Shown: piece after piece, positions 50,530 to 59,546 of the stretch
Layout of the letters: each line of letters begins with the position of its first letter
Numbering within the stretch: the first letter of the stretch is position 1
Source of the DNA: Dokdonella_A sp014338185
GTDB taxonomy: Bacteria > Pseudomonadota > Gammaproteobacteria > Xanthomonadales > Rhodanobacteraceae
Reading direction: 5' to 3'
Length of the DNA: 64,000 nucleotides
Assembly: GCA_030263295.1 (NCBI GenBank)
Contig: SZOS01000003.1
Span: 62,001 to 126,000 of the forward strand
Translations under genes and position numbers: made by a program
The notes under the pieces: generated by a model
Database searches by the model: none
Told to the model about the DNA's origin: nothing
What the model saw: only the letters and a program-made list of their open reading frames with translations

Positions 50530-53226
50530 TCAGCCGCTGTTCTGCAGCCCGAGCGCGACGCCGTGGACGCTGGCGGCGAGGGCGGCGAACAGGCCCGCGT
50601 CTTCGTCCTCGCTGGCGCGCCAGCGCCGCAGCAGGTCCAGCTGCACGAGGCTGATCGGGTCGATGTAGGGATTGCGCAGCGCGATCGACTGCGCGAGGCG
50701 TGGGTCGTCGGCGAGCAGCCGTTCGCGCTGGCGCAGGCGCAGCACGCCGCTCACGCTGCGCTCGAATTCGGTGCGGATTCGCGGGAAGAAGCGCTCGTGC
50801 AGCGGCCCGGCCAACTGCGAGAAGCGCTCGGCGATGTCGAGGTCGCACTTGGCCAACTGCATCTCCAGGTCTTCCAGCAGCGTGCGGAAGAAGGCCCAGT
50901 CGCGTGCCATCTCGCGCAGCATGTCCAGTTGGCCGTTCGCGCGCAGCGCGTCGATCGCGCTGCCCACGCCGTACCACGCGGTCAGTCCCGCGCGCGACTG
51001 GGTCCATGCAAACACCCAGGGGATGGCCCGCAGCGCGTCGAGGCTGTTGCCACCACGCCGCGCGGGCCGCGAGCCGAGCGTCATGCGCTCGATCACGTCG
51101 ATCGGCGTGGCCAGGCGGAAGTAGTCGACGAACCCCGCGCTCTCCAGCAATTCGCGCCAGCTGCGCTCGCCATGTGCCGCGAGCACTTGCATGAGTTCGC
51201 GCCAGCGCGCCTCGCGCGGCTCGGGTGCGCGCGGGCGCAGCGTGGCCAGCAGCACCGCGCCCACGCTCTGTTCGAGCGTGCGCAAGGCCAGCGCGCGGAT
51301 CGCATACTTCTGGTGGATGATCTCGCCCTGTTCGGTCACGCGCAGATGGGCATCGATCGCGCCGCGCGGCGCCGCCATCACCGCGCGTGAGGTCTTGCCG
51401 CCGCCACGGCTGACCGAGCCGCCGCGACCGTGGAAGAACTCGATGCGCACGCCCGCGGCGCGCGCGGCTTCGAGCAGTTCGACCTGGGCGCGCTGCAGGG
51501 CGAAGCGCGCGGCAAGGATGCCGCCGTCCTTGGCGCTGTCGGAGTAGCCGAGCATGACGACCTGGCGATCGCCACGCGCGGCCAGGTGGGCGCGGTACAC
51601 CGGCTCGTCGAGCAGCGCGCGCAGGGTGGTGGCGGCCGCGCGCAGGTCGGTGATGGTCTCGAACAGCGGCGCGATGTCGAGCGGCACGTGGCCGTCCGCC
51701 GCCACCAGGCGGCCCGCGCGCGCGAGCGCGAGCACACCGAGCAGGTCGGCCACGCAGCTGGCCATGCTGATGATGTGCAGGCCGAGCGCGTCATCGCCAT
51801 GGCGCGCGCGCGCATCGGCGAGCGTTGCGAACACCGCGGCGGCATCGACCAGCGGCTGGTCGGCCGGATCGACCACGAGCGTGCGCGCGCCGCTCGCATA
51901 CGGCGCCAGCAGCGCGGCGCGCTCGGACGCGGTCGCGGGCCAAGTCCCCAGCGCAGCGCCGAGCACGCGCGCATGGGCACGCGCATCCTGGCGCGTGTCC
52001 AGCCGCGCGAGGTGGAAGCCGAAGCTGCGGCTGCGCCACAGCAGGCGCCGCACCGCGAACCAGCCCGCGTGTGCGCCCGCGTTCTCGCGCAGGCTGTCGG
52101 CGATCGCCTCGATGTCGCGCGTGAACTGCGCGGCATCGGCGTAGCCGTGCGGCTGGTCGTGGGCGGTGGCGGCCAGGCGTGCGCCCATGAGCTGCAGCAG
52201 GCTGCGGTAGGGCATGTTGGCGTGGCGCGGACGGATCCGCGCGGCGGCCTGCGGCAGCAGCGTGCGGTACTCCTCCAGCCGTGCCTGCACCGCCGTGCCC
52301 ACGCCGACGCGATCGAGCGTCTGGCTGAGCAGTCGCGCGAGCTGGGCGCATTCGGCCCGATAACGCGCGATCACCACGCGCCGCTGCTGGCGCAGCGCCG
52401 CCGCGATCGTGCCCGCATTGGCGTTGGGATTGCCGTCCATGTCGCCGCCGACCCAATTGGCGAAGCGCACCACGCGCGGCAAGGCCGGGCAGGTGCCGTA
52501 GACCTCGACCATCGCCTGCTCCAGCGCCTCGTAGAACACCGGGATCACGCGGTAGATCGGCTCGGCGAGGTAGTAGTCGACGTGGTCGAGCTCGTCGAGC
52601 ACGCCCGGCCGCTCGTGGGTGGTGTCGGCGGTCTGCCAGCCGCTGGTCACGGCCATGCGCAGGCGCGCCCAGCCGGCGCGTCGCTCGGCGGGCGTGTGCG
52701 GGCCGACCAGATCGTCGATCAGCGTGCGCACGATCTCCTGTTCCTTCTCCAGCAGCGCGCGCCGCGACACCTCGGTCGGATGCGCGGTCAGCACCGGCTC
52801 GACATCCAGCCGCGGCAGCGTGGCAAGCACGCTGGCCGCGTCCACCCCGGTCTCGCGCAGGCGCAGCAGCACTTCGTGCAGGCCGTCGGGTTGCGGGGTC
52901 GCGCCCGCGATCTGCCATGCGCGGCGGCGGCGGATGCGCTGCACGCGCTCGGCCACGTTGACGAGCTGGAAGTACAGCGAGAACGCGCGGGCCAGCGCCT
53001 GCGCGGTGGCGGCGTCGAGCCCCGCGAGCTGGCCGGCCAGCGCGGTGAGCGGGCTGCCGTCGCGGCGGCGCGCGATCGCGGCGGTGCGTGCGGCCTCCAC
53101 GCGCGCGAAGAAGGCCTCGCCCATCTGCTCGACCAGCACCTGGCCGACCAGCGCACCCAGCCGGCGCACGTCCTCGCGCAGGGCGGGATCGGTCGGTTCG
53201 GACTCGGCGCTGCTGGTCGGGCGCAT
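50530..53226 (-). CDS. ppc: Phosphoenolpyruvate carboxylase
   Basis: An 898-residue anaplerotic enzyme that makes oxaloacetate from PEP and bicarbonate. Motifs: VLTAHPTEVSRR (His149), WVGGDMDGNPN, GYSDSAKDGG, FHGRGGSVSRGGG, FAWTQSRAGLTAWYGVG and, at the C-terminus, RNPYIDPISLVQLDLLRRWR and GLQNSG (most homologues end QNTG). Length is normal. Start at 53226 (MRPTSSAES); the longer open frame crosses the rpmB promoter and is not used. Confidence 0.96.
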   Translation of the reverse strand: MRPTSSAESEPTDPALREDVRRLGALVGQVLVEQMGEAFFARVEAARTAAIARRRDGSPLTALAGQLAGLDAATAQALARAFSLYFQLVNVAERVQRIRRRRAWQIAGATPQPDGLHEVLLRLRETGVDAASVLATLPRLDVEPVLTAHPTEVSRRALLEKEQEIVRTLIDDLVGPHTPAERRAGWARLRMAVTSGWQTADTTHERPGVLDELDHVDYYLAEPIYRVIPVFYEALEQAMVEVYGTCPALPRVVRFANWVGGDMDGNPNANAGTIAAALRQQRRVVIARYRAECAQLARLLSQTLDRVGVGTAVQARLEEYRTLLPQAAARIRPRHANMPYRSLLQLMGARLAATAHDQPHGYADAAQFTRDIEAIADSLRENAGAHAGWFAVRRLLWRSRSFGFHLARLDTRQDARAHARVLGAALGTWPATASERAALLAPYASGARTLVVDPADQPLVDAAAVFATLADARARHGDDALGLHIISMASCVADLLGVLALARAGRLVAADGHVPLDIAPLFETITDLRAAATTLRALLDEPVYRAHLAARGDRQVVMLGYSDSAKDGGILAARFALQRAQVELLEAARAAGVRIEFFHGRGGSVSRGGGKTSRAVMAAPRGAIDAHLRVTEQGEIIHQKYAIRALALRTLEQSVGAVLLATLRPRAPEPREARWRELMQVLAAHGERSWRELLESAGFVDYFRLATPIDVIERMTLGSRPARRGGNSLDALRAIPWVFAWTQSRAGLTAWYGVGSAIDALRANGQLDMLREMARDWAFFRTLLEDLEMQLAKCDLDIAERFSQLAGPLHERFFPRIRTEFERSVSGVLRLRQRERLLADDPRLAQSIALRNPYIDPISLVQLDLLRRWRASEDEDAGLFAALAASVHGVALGLQNSG

Positions 53227-53538
53227 CGGCGGGCTGCGACGGCGGAGACGCCCGAGCTTAACAGTTTGCTGCACCGCCACAACGCGCGGGCGGCCGCGGG
53301 GCGCGCCTCGCGCCTGTATGGGGCCGCGGCCGCGCCGGCAAAACTTGCTGCGGCGGCGAAACTCGGCTATAAAGCCCGGCTCGCTGCAGCCAGCCAGGGC
53401 CCCCGGGCCCGTGCGGGATTCCCGGTCTTGCGATCCGCCCGCGTCGGTCTGCAGCCCTTCCGGCATCGCAAGGCGCCCATGCGCCGCCGGGCCGCCGTCG
53501 TCCTGGCCAAGGGCGACACCGACGATCGTGAGGTTCCC
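53227..53538. other. Divergent region with rpmB leader
   Basis: A 312-base gap between ppc and rpmB. It holds the rpmB promoter at 53345-53373, then a 160-base leader that includes the GC inverted repeat GGGCCC-CC-GGGCCC near 53398. The leader might carry ribosomal-protein regulation; no frame is convincing. Confidence 0.45.
53345..53373 (+). promoter_or_regulatory. rpmBG promoter, TTGCTG-17-TATAAA
   Basis: -35 TTGCTG (53345-53350), spacer of 17, -10 TATAAA (53368-53373). Start near 53380; transcript would cover rpmB and rpmG and end at the terminator at 54027-54052. Confidence 0.7.
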
Positions 53539-53775
53539 ATGTCCAAGGTTTGCCAAGTCACCGGCAAGAGTTTCCAGTCCGGCAACAATGTTTCCCACGC
53601 CAACAACAAGACCCGGCGCCGCTGGCAGCCGAACCTGCACGAGCGCCGTTTCTGGGTGCCGAGCGAGAAGCGCTGGGTATCGCTGCGCGTTTCCAGTCAC
53701 GGCCTGCGCACGATCGACAAGCGCGGCATCGACGCCGTCCTCGCCGAGCTGCGCAAGCGCGGCGAAAAGATCTGA
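53539..53775 (+). CDS. rpmB: 50S ribosomal protein L28
   Basis: A 78-residue basic ribosomal protein: MSKVCQVTGKSFQSGNNVSHAN, then KTRRRWQPNLHERRFWVP and LRVSSHGLRTIDKRGID. Full length. First gene of the rpmB-rpmG operon, 13 bases before rpmG, and preceded by GTGAGG. Confidence 0.97.
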   Translation: MSKVCQVTGKSFQSGNNVSHANNKTRRRWQPNLHERRFWVPSEKRWVSLRVSSHGLRTIDKRGIDAVLAELRKRGEKI

Positions 53776-53788
53776 GGAGTACACGACC

Positions 53789-53953
53789 ATGGCATCCAAG
53801 CGCGACAAGATCCGTCTGATCTCCTCGGCCGGTACCGGCCACTTCTACACCACCGACAAGAACAAGAAGAACACGCCCGAGAAGATGGCGGTCAAGAAGT
53901 ACGACCCGGTCGTGCGCAAGCACGTCGAGTACAAGGAAGGCAAGATCAAGTAA
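53789..53953 (+). CDS. rpmG: 50S ribosomal protein L33
   Basis: A 54-residue protein, MASKRDKIRLISSAGTGHFY, ending VRKHVEYKEGKIK. It lacks the CxxC zinc motifs, so it is the cysteine-free form. TGAGGAG precedes the start. A U-tract terminator follows about 75 bases after the stop. Confidence 0.97.
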   Translation: MASKRDKIRLISSAGTGHFYTTDKNKKNTPEKMAVKKYDPVVRKHVEYKEGKIK

Positions 53954-54026
53954 GCCCAAACGCGGCGCGCGGCCGTTGTGCCGCGCACCGGCGCGGCGCT
54001 CCCGCCGCCGTCCGTGATACCTGTCA

Positions 54027-54052
54027 AACCCGCCCGCGTGGCGGGTTTTTTC
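54027..54052 (+). terminator. Intrinsic terminator of rpmBG
   Basis: AACCCGCC (54027-54034) and GGCGGGTT (54040-54047) form an 8-bp stem with a 5-base loop, running into TTTTTT. Clear intrinsic terminator. Confidence 0.92.
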
Positions 54053-54223
54053 GTTGGTCCGTGCCGACCGGCGCTCGCGCGGCGGGTCAACCGCCGCAGG
54101 GGCCGCGCACTCCATTCCGCAACCTGCGCAGCGTCTGCGGATGCGCACCCGCCAACCGGCGAAGTGCGCGCCGGTCGTACCTGCGGCGTTGCCGTCGGAC
54201 CCCGGGTCCGATGCGGCGGCCGC

Positions 54224-55429
54224 TCAGGCGGCCTCGCCCACGAGGCGGTAGCCCTTGAGGCGCGCGGAAAACTCCTGCAGCGCACGGATGCCGCTGGCCT
54301 CGGCCTCGTGGCACCAATCCCTGAGCGCTTCCAGCAGCGCGTCGCCGTTGCGGCCGTTGCGCTCGATGAGCGCAGCCAGCCGCGCGCGGAACTCGCACAC
54401 CCGCTGCAGGCGCGGGCAGCCCTCGGTGAACGCACCCAGCCGCTCGCGCGAGGCCGCGTCGAGCCAGCGTCCGCCATTGCCGAGCGCGCGCCGCAGGCGG
54501 CGCGGCAGCGCCTTGAGGTTGGCGCCGGCGCTGGCCGCTTCCTCGCGCAGGGTCGGCGCGATCACGCCGTGGAAGTATTCGCTCATCACGCGGAAACGCT
54601 GCGCGAGCAGGGCGCGGGCGGTATCGGCATCGGGCAGGCCGACGTTGGCGCGGATGTCCAGCGCTGGCGCCACGCGCAGCACGCGCGCCAGTCCGAGCGC
54701 CGCGAGGCCGCGGATCACGATCCAGCCCAGGTCCACCTCGAAGCGGCGCAGCGCGAAGCGCGCCGAACCGGGGTAGGCATGGTGGTTGTTGTGCAGTTCC
54801 TCGCCGCCGATCCACAGGCCCCAGGGCGACAGGTTGGTCGAGGTGTCGGCGGTCTCGAAGTTGCGATAGCCCCACCAGTGGCCAAGCCCATTGACCACGC
54901 CGGCGGCCCACAGCGGGATCCAGGCCATCTGCACCGCCCAGATCGCGACACCGGCCACGCCGAACAGGGCCACGTCGAGCAGCAGCATGAGCGCCGGGCC
55001 CCAGCTCGCGCGCGGCGTGTACAGGTGGCGCTCGATCCAGTCGTCGGGAGTGCCGCGGCCGTAGCGTTCGATGTCCTCGCGGTGCGCGCTGGCCGCGCGG
55101 TACAGCTCGGCGCCGCGCCAGAACACCGTGCCGATGCCGTGCACCTGCGGGCTGTGGGGGTCGTCGGCGGTCTCGACCCGCGCGTGGTGCTTGCGGTGGA
55201 TGGCCACCCATTCGCGCGTGACCATGCCGGTGCCCAGCCACGACCAGAAGCGCAATGCGTGGGCGACGAGCGGATGGAAATCCACCGAGCGATGGGTCTG
55301 GCTGCGGTGCAGGTACAGCGTGACCGCGAGGATCGTGAGCTGGGTGGTAACGAGCAGCCAGGCGAGCCAACTGCCCCACGAACCCTGGCTGAGGCCACGG
55401 GCGGCGAACGCGAGCAGGATATCGGACAT
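54224..55429 (-). CDS. Acyl-CoA/fatty acid desaturase
   Basis: A 401-residue membrane di-iron desaturase. The three histidine boxes are HRSQTH, HRKHH and HNNHH, with several hydrophobic helices between (AWLLVTTQLTILAVTLYL, LMLLLDVALFGVAGVAIW). The order and spacing match delta-9 desaturases that introduce a double bond in saturated acyl chains. An extra C-terminal helical part of about 120 residues (from GLPDADTARALLAQRFRVM) is longer than in short relatives. Start at 55429. Divergent from the ABC operon. Confidence 0.9.
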   Translation of the reverse strand: MSDILLAFAARGLSQGSWGSWLAWLLVTTQLTILAVTLYLHRSQTHRSVDFHPLVAHALRFWSWLGTGMVTREWVAIHRKHHARVETADDPHSPQVHGIGTVFWRGAELYRAASAHREDIERYGRGTPDDWIERHLYTPRASWGPALMLLLDVALFGVAGVAIWAVQMAWIPLWAAGVVNGLGHWWGYRNFETADTSTNLSPWGLWIGGEELHNNHHAYPGSARFALRRFEVDLGWIVIRGLAALGLARVLRVAPALDIRANVGLPDADTARALLAQRFRVMSEYFHGVIAPTLREEAASAGANLKALPRRLRRALGNGGRWLDAASRERLGAFTEGCPRLQRVCEFRARLAALIERNGRNGDALLEALRDWCHEAEASGIRALQEFSARLKGYRLVGEAA

Positions 55430-55526
55430 GGTGCGGGCCAAGCGACGAGGGCAGGCCACTATAGCGCCAGCGCGCGCTTGCGCACGCTTGCAGGCATGGG
55501 CCACTAGCTTCAACAATCGACCTTGC

Positions 55527-56456
55527 ATGGACGATACCGCCCCCGTACTCCAACTCGATCGCGTCGGTCGCCGCGCCGGCGCGCGCGTGCTCGTGCGCGA
55601 GCTGAGCCTGGCCGTCACGCGTGGCCACACGCTCGGCCTGCTCGGGGTCAACGGCGCGGGCAAGACCACGACCTTGCGCATGGCCTGCGGCGTGCTCGCG
55701 CCCAGTCACGGGCGCGTGCTGCTCGACGGCCAGGACCTGTACGAGCACCCGCACCTGGCGCGGCGCCGGATCGGCTACCTGCCTGAAACGCCGCCGCTGC
55801 ATCCGGAACTGACCACGCGCGAATACCTGGCCTTCTGCGCGCGCCTGCACGGCGTGGCGCGCGGCGCGGTCGGCGCCGCGGTGGAGCGCGCGATCGAACG
55901 TTGCGCGCTGGGTGAAGTGGCACGACGCCTGCTGGGCGCGCTGTCCAAGGGCTTTCGCCAACGCGTGGGCGTGGCTCAGGCGATCGTGCACGAGCCCGCG
56001 CTCATCGTGCTCGACGAACCCGCGGCCGGGCTCGACCCGGTGCAGGCGCTGAGGCTGCGTGAACTCGTGCGCGAACTCGGTCGTGCGCACGCGCTGATCG
56101 TGTCGACCCACGTGTTGCCCGACGTCGCCGCCTGCTGCGACAGCGTGGCGATCCTGCATCGCGGCGTGCTGCGTCATTGCGGGGCGGTCGCGGCGGCCGC
56201 GGACGCGGGCTTCGAGGCGGTGTTCGCGCGCGCGGTCGAGGCCGCGCTGTGGCAGCGCCTGCCGATGGTGGCCGCGGCCACGCCACTCGATGTGCTGCGC
56301 TGGCGCGTGCACCTCAGGGCCGGCGCCGACAGCGCCGCGCTGGTCGCCGCGCTGGTGGCGGCGGGCGCGGCACCGGCCGAACTGCAGCGCGCCGCGCCGT
56401 CGCTGGAAACCACCTTCCTCGCGATCGCGGGCAGCGACGTGGCGGAGGCCGCATGA
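55527..56456 (+). CDS. ABC transporter ATP-binding protein (Gld/ABC-2 type)
   Basis: A 309-residue ATPase: Walker A LGVNGAGKTTTLRM, Q-loop region RRIGYLPETPPLHPELTTREYL, signature LSKGFRQRVGVAQAI, Walker B LIVLDEPAAGLDP, and His-switch VSTHVLPDV. Its C-terminal extension matches GldA/CcmA-type subunits. First gene of a four-gene operon; the next ATG overlaps its stop (ATGA). Confidence 0.92.
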   Translation: MDDTAPVLQLDRVGRRAGARVLVRELSLAVTRGHTLGLLGVNGAGKTTTLRMACGVLAPSHGRVLLDGQDLYEHPHLARRRIGYLPETPPLHPELTTREYLAFCARLHGVARGAVGAAVERAIERCALGEVARRLLGALSKGFRQRVGVAQAIVHEPALIVLDEPAAGLDPVQALRLRELVRELGRAHALIVSTHVLPDVAACCDSVAILHRGVLRHCGAVAAAADAGFEAVFARAVEAALWQRLPMVAAATPLDVLRWRVHLRAGADSAALVAALVAAGAAPAELQRAAPSLETTFLAIAGSDVAEAA

Positions 56457-57217
56457 GCGGCATCGGCCTGCTCGCGCGCCACGAGTGGCGGCGGCTCGCG
56501 GCGCAACCGTTCGCGTGGATCCTCGCCGCGGTGGTGCTCGCGCTCATGAGCTGGCAGTTCCTGCTCGCGCTGCAAGCCTATCTGGAGATCTCGCCGCGAC
56601 TGGGCGGCCTCAAGGACGCACCGGGCGTGACCGACCTGGTCGCGGTGCCGCTGCTGCATTCGCTCGCCAACGTGCTCGCGTTCGTGGTGCCGCTGCTCAC
56701 GATGCGCATGATCGCGGGCGAGCGCCGCGCCGGCACGCTGCCGCTGCTGCTGGCCAGCGGGCTGGGCAACGCCACGCTCGTGCTCGGCAAGTTCCTCGGC
56801 GCGCTCGGCTACGTGCTTGCGCTCATCGCGCTCATCGCGCTGTTGCCGCTCACGCTCGAACTCGGCACCACGCTCGACCTGGGCAAGCTCGCCGCCACGC
56901 TGCTCGGCCTGGCGGCCTACGCGGCGGCGCTGTGCGCAATCGGCATCGCCTGTTCGGCGTGGGCCGCGCAGCCCGCGCTCGCGGCCGCAGCGGCGATCGC
57001 GGTGACCGGCCTGCTCAGTGTGGTCGATGCCGGCGCGCGCATGCAGGGCATCGGCAACGCCGGCATCAACTACCTCGCGTTGCCGACCCACCTGCAACCG
57101 TTCACGCGCGGCATCGTGTCGAGTGTCGACCTGGTGTACTTCCTCATCCTCGCCACGGTCGCGCTCGCACTCGCGGCGCGGCGGCTCGACGACCTGCGCG
57201 CGAGCGCCGACCTGTGA
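56453..57217 (+). CDS. ABC-2 type permease (GldF-like)
   Basis: A 254-residue inner-membrane protein with six hydrophobic segments (WILAAVVLALMSWQFLLAL, SLANVLAFVVPLLTM, LGYVLALIALIALLPLTLEL, LAATLLGLAAYAAALCAIGIA, LAAAAAIAVTGLLS, YFLILATVALALAARR) and the MRMIAGERRAGTLPLLLAS motif of ABC-2 exporters. It overlaps both neighbours by four bases, so it is made in step with them. Substrate unknown. Confidence 0.88.
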   Translation: MSGIGLLARHEWRRLAAQPFAWILAAVVLALMSWQFLLALQAYLEISPRLGGLKDAPGVTDLVAVPLLHSLANVLAFVVPLLTMRMIAGERRAGTLPLLLASGLGNATLVLGKFLGALGYVLALIALIALLPLTLELGTTLDLGKLAATLLGLAAYAAALCAIGIACSAWAAQPALAAAAAIAVTGLLSVVDAGARMQGIGNAGINYLALPTHLQPFTRGIVSSVDLVYFLILATVALALAARRLDDLRASADL

Positions 57218-58578
57218 AGCAGCGCCTGGCCTATGCGGTGTTCATGCTGCTGCTGCTGGTCGCGGCCACGCTCGCCGCGTTCCTGAGCACGCGGTATCGC
57301 CTCGAGCGCGACTGGAGCCACGCGCGGTCGGCAAGCCTGGCACCGGCGACGCTCACGCTGCTGGCCAGGCTCGACGGTCCGGTCGAGGTGGTGGCCTATG
57401 CGCGCAGCCAGGGCGGCCTGCGCGAGGTGATCGCCAACTTCGTCGGCCGCTACCAGCGCGCCAAGCCCGACCTCGCGCTGCGCTTCGTCGATCCCGACGC
57501 CGATCCCGCGGCGATGCGCGAGGCCGGCATTTCGCTCGATGGCGAGCTGGAGCTGCGGTACCGCGGCCGCAGCGAGCGGCTCAAGGTGCTCGGCGAGAGC
57601 GAGTTTTCCAGCGCGCTGCTGCGCCTGTCGCGCAGCGGCCAGCGCATCGTCGCGTTCCTCGAAGGCGAGGGCGAGCGGGCGCCGCTGGGCCAGGCCAATG
57701 CCGACCTGGGCCGGTTCGTGGGCACGCTCGCCGCGCGCGGCGTGCATGCGGTGGCGCTGCCGCTCGCGAGCACGGGCAAGGTGCCCGACAACACCGATCT
57801 CGTGGTGATCGCCAACCCCAAGGTTGCGCTGGCTCCGGCGCTGGCTGCGGCGCTGGATGCGTATGTGGACCGCGGTGGCGCGCTGCTGTGGCTCATCGAG
57901 CCGGACGAGCCCGCACTGGCCGCCGGCGGCGGGCTCGACCGCCTTGCCGCCACGCTCGGCGTGCGCGTGCTGCCGGGCAGCGTGGTCGATGCGGGCGGAC
58001 AGGCGTTCGGCCTGTCCGATCCGAGCTTCATCGCGCTGACGGACTACCCGCCACACGCGATCACCGCGGGACTGGACCTCACCACGCTGCTGCCGCAGGC
58101 GGCCGCGCTCGCGCAGGTCAGCGGCGCGCGCTTTGCGTTCGCGCCGCTTTTGCGCAGCGGCCAGCGGTCATGGAACGAGACCGGCCACATTCCCAAGGCG
58201 GGCGAGGAAGCGGCCACGATCCGCCAGGACGGTGCCGCGGGCGAGCTCCCCGGTCCGCTCGATCTCGGCTTCGCGCTCACGCGGGTATCGCCGCAGCCGG
58301 GCAAGCGCGAGCAGCGCATCGTGGTGCTCGGCGATGGCGACTTCCTGTCCAACAGTTTCCTCGGCAATGGCGGCAATCGCGAACTGGGCCAGCGCGTGTT
58401 CGACTGGCTGCTCGGTGACGATGCCCAGGTCAGCGTGCCCGACCGCAGCGCGCCCGACCGCGCGCTCGCATTGTCGCAGCCTGCGCTCACCGCGCTGGCG
58501 CTGGTGTTCCTGCTCGGCCTGCCGCTGCTGCTGGTGTTGCTGGGCCTGGTCATCGCCTGGCGGCGGCGGCGCCAATGA
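57214..58578 (+). CDS. GldG-like ABC transporter auxiliary protein
   Basis: A 454-residue protein with one N-terminal helix (YAVFMLLLLVAATLAAFLS), a large periplasmic-type domain (VEVVAYARSQGGLREVIANFVGRYQ, ALRFVDPDADP, LLRLSRSGQRIVAFLEGEGER, LVVIANPKVAL, VVLGDGDFLSNSFLGNGGNRE) and a C-terminal helix (LALVFLLGLPLLLVLLGLVIAW). This matches GldG-like proteins that accompany ABC-2 exporters. GTG start at 57214 overlaps the permease stop (GTGA). Confidence 0.85.
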   Translation: MKQRLAYAVFMLLLLVAATLAAFLSTRYRLERDWSHARSASLAPATLTLLARLDGPVEVVAYARSQGGLREVIANFVGRYQRAKPDLALRFVDPDADPAAMREAGISLDGELELRYRGRSERLKVLGESEFSSALLRLSRSGQRIVAFLEGEGERAPLGQANADLGRFVGTLAARGVHAVALPLASTGKVPDNTDLVVIANPKVALAPALAAALDAYVDRGGALLWLIEPDEPALAAGGGLDRLAATLGVRVLPGSVVDAGGQAFGLSDPSFIALTDYPPHAITAGLDLTTLLPQAAALAQVSGARFAFAPLLRSGQRSWNETGHIPKAGEEAATIRQDGAAGELPGPLDLGFALTRVSPQPGKREQRIVVLGDGDFLSNSFLGNGGNRELGQRVFDWLLGDDAQVSVPDRSAPDRALALSQPALTALALVFLLGLPLLLVLLGLVIAWRRRRQ

Positions 58579-59099
58579 CCATGCGCCGGCGCCAGCGTGC
58601 CCAGTGGATCCTGATGGTGCTGTGCGGCGTCCTGGGTGCGGGCGTGTACCTGCAACTGCGCCATGAGCGCGCCGCCGCCCACGTGCCGCTCACCGCGCTC
58701 GACCCCGCGACCGCGCGCAGCCTGTACATCGAATGTCGCGGCTGCGGCACACGCCGGTTCGAGCGCATCGACGGCCATTGGCAGATGCGCGTGCCGCGCG
58801 ATGCGCGCGCCGACGAGGCCGCGGTCGCGCGCCTGCTCGCGATCGCGACCGCGCCGGTGCTGCGCCGCTACCCGGCCGGTGCGCTCGATCCGGCGCGGAT
58901 CGGCCTGCAGCCGCCGCAGGCCGTGCTGCGCGTGGATGCGCTGGAGCTGCGCTTTGGCGGCACCGATGCGATCGACGGCGACCGCTACGTCGACACCGGC
59001 GCTGCGATCGTGCTCGTGCCCGAGCAATACACCGCGCTGCTGTTCGAGCCGGCCGAGCGCGAGATCGCGCGCGCGGCCGAGTCGGCTGCGACGCGCTGA
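58575..59099 (+). CDS. DUF4340-like protein, last gene of the Gld-like operon
   Basis: A 174-residue protein with an N-terminal anchor (WILMVLCGVLGAGVYLQL) and a mature part containing RSLYIECRGCGTRRFERIDGHWQMRVP and a repeat-like domain with ARIGLQPPQAVLRVDALELRFGG. It fits the C-terminal partner of Gld-type operons (DUF4340), but is short. It overlaps the previous gene by four bases (ATGA). Confidence 0.7.
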   Translation: MTMRRRQRAQWILMVLCGVLGAGVYLQLRHERAAAHVPLTALDPATARSLYIECRGCGTRRFERIDGHWQMRVPRDARADEAAVARLLAIATAPVLRRYPAGALDPARIGLQPPQAVLRVDALELRFGGTDAIDGDRYVDTGAAIVLVPEQYTALLFEPAEREIARAAESAATR

Positions 59100-59124
59100 A
59101 CACCCGCCCATCCCGGAGCCCGCC

Positions 59125-59502
59125 ATGGTCACAAGCCCCAACGCCAATCCCGGTCGCGGCAGCGTCACCCTGCTCAACGACGCGCTGGTCACCACCGCGT
59201 TCGAACTGCCCGGCTACCGCATCGTGCGCAACGTGGGTGTGGTCCGCGGCATCACGGTGCGCTCGCGCTCGATCGTCGGCAACTTCTTCGGCGCGCTGCA
59301 GAGCCTGTTCGGCGGCAACATCACCATCTACACCGAACTGTGCGAGCAGGCACGTGCCGAAACCTATCGCGACATGGTCATGCACGCGCGCCAGCGCAGC
59401 GCCAACGCGATCATCGGCGTGCGCTATGACGCGACCGAGATCATGACCGGCCTCACCGAAGTGATCTGCTACGGCACCGCGGTGGTGGTCGAGCCGCAGT
59501 GA
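59125..59502 (+). CDS. YbjQ/UPF0145-family protein
   Basis: A 125-residue cytosolic protein: LPGYRIVRNVGVVRGITVRSRS, FFGALQSLFGGNITIYTELCEQAR and ANAIIGVRYDATEI. These are the standard UPF0145/YbjQ segments; the family forms pentameric rings, with no assigned function. Its start is 25 bases after the DUF4340-like stop. Confidence 0.92.
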   Translation: MVTSPNANPGRGSVTLLNDALVTTAFELPGYRIVRNVGVVRGITVRSRSIVGNFFGALQSLFGGNITIYTELCEQARAETYRDMVMHARQRSANAIIGVRYDATEIMTGLTEVICYGTAVVVEPQ

Positions 59503-59546
59503 GCCGCTGCGCCGGCGTGGCGCGGCGAGCCTGAACGAGACCGGTC

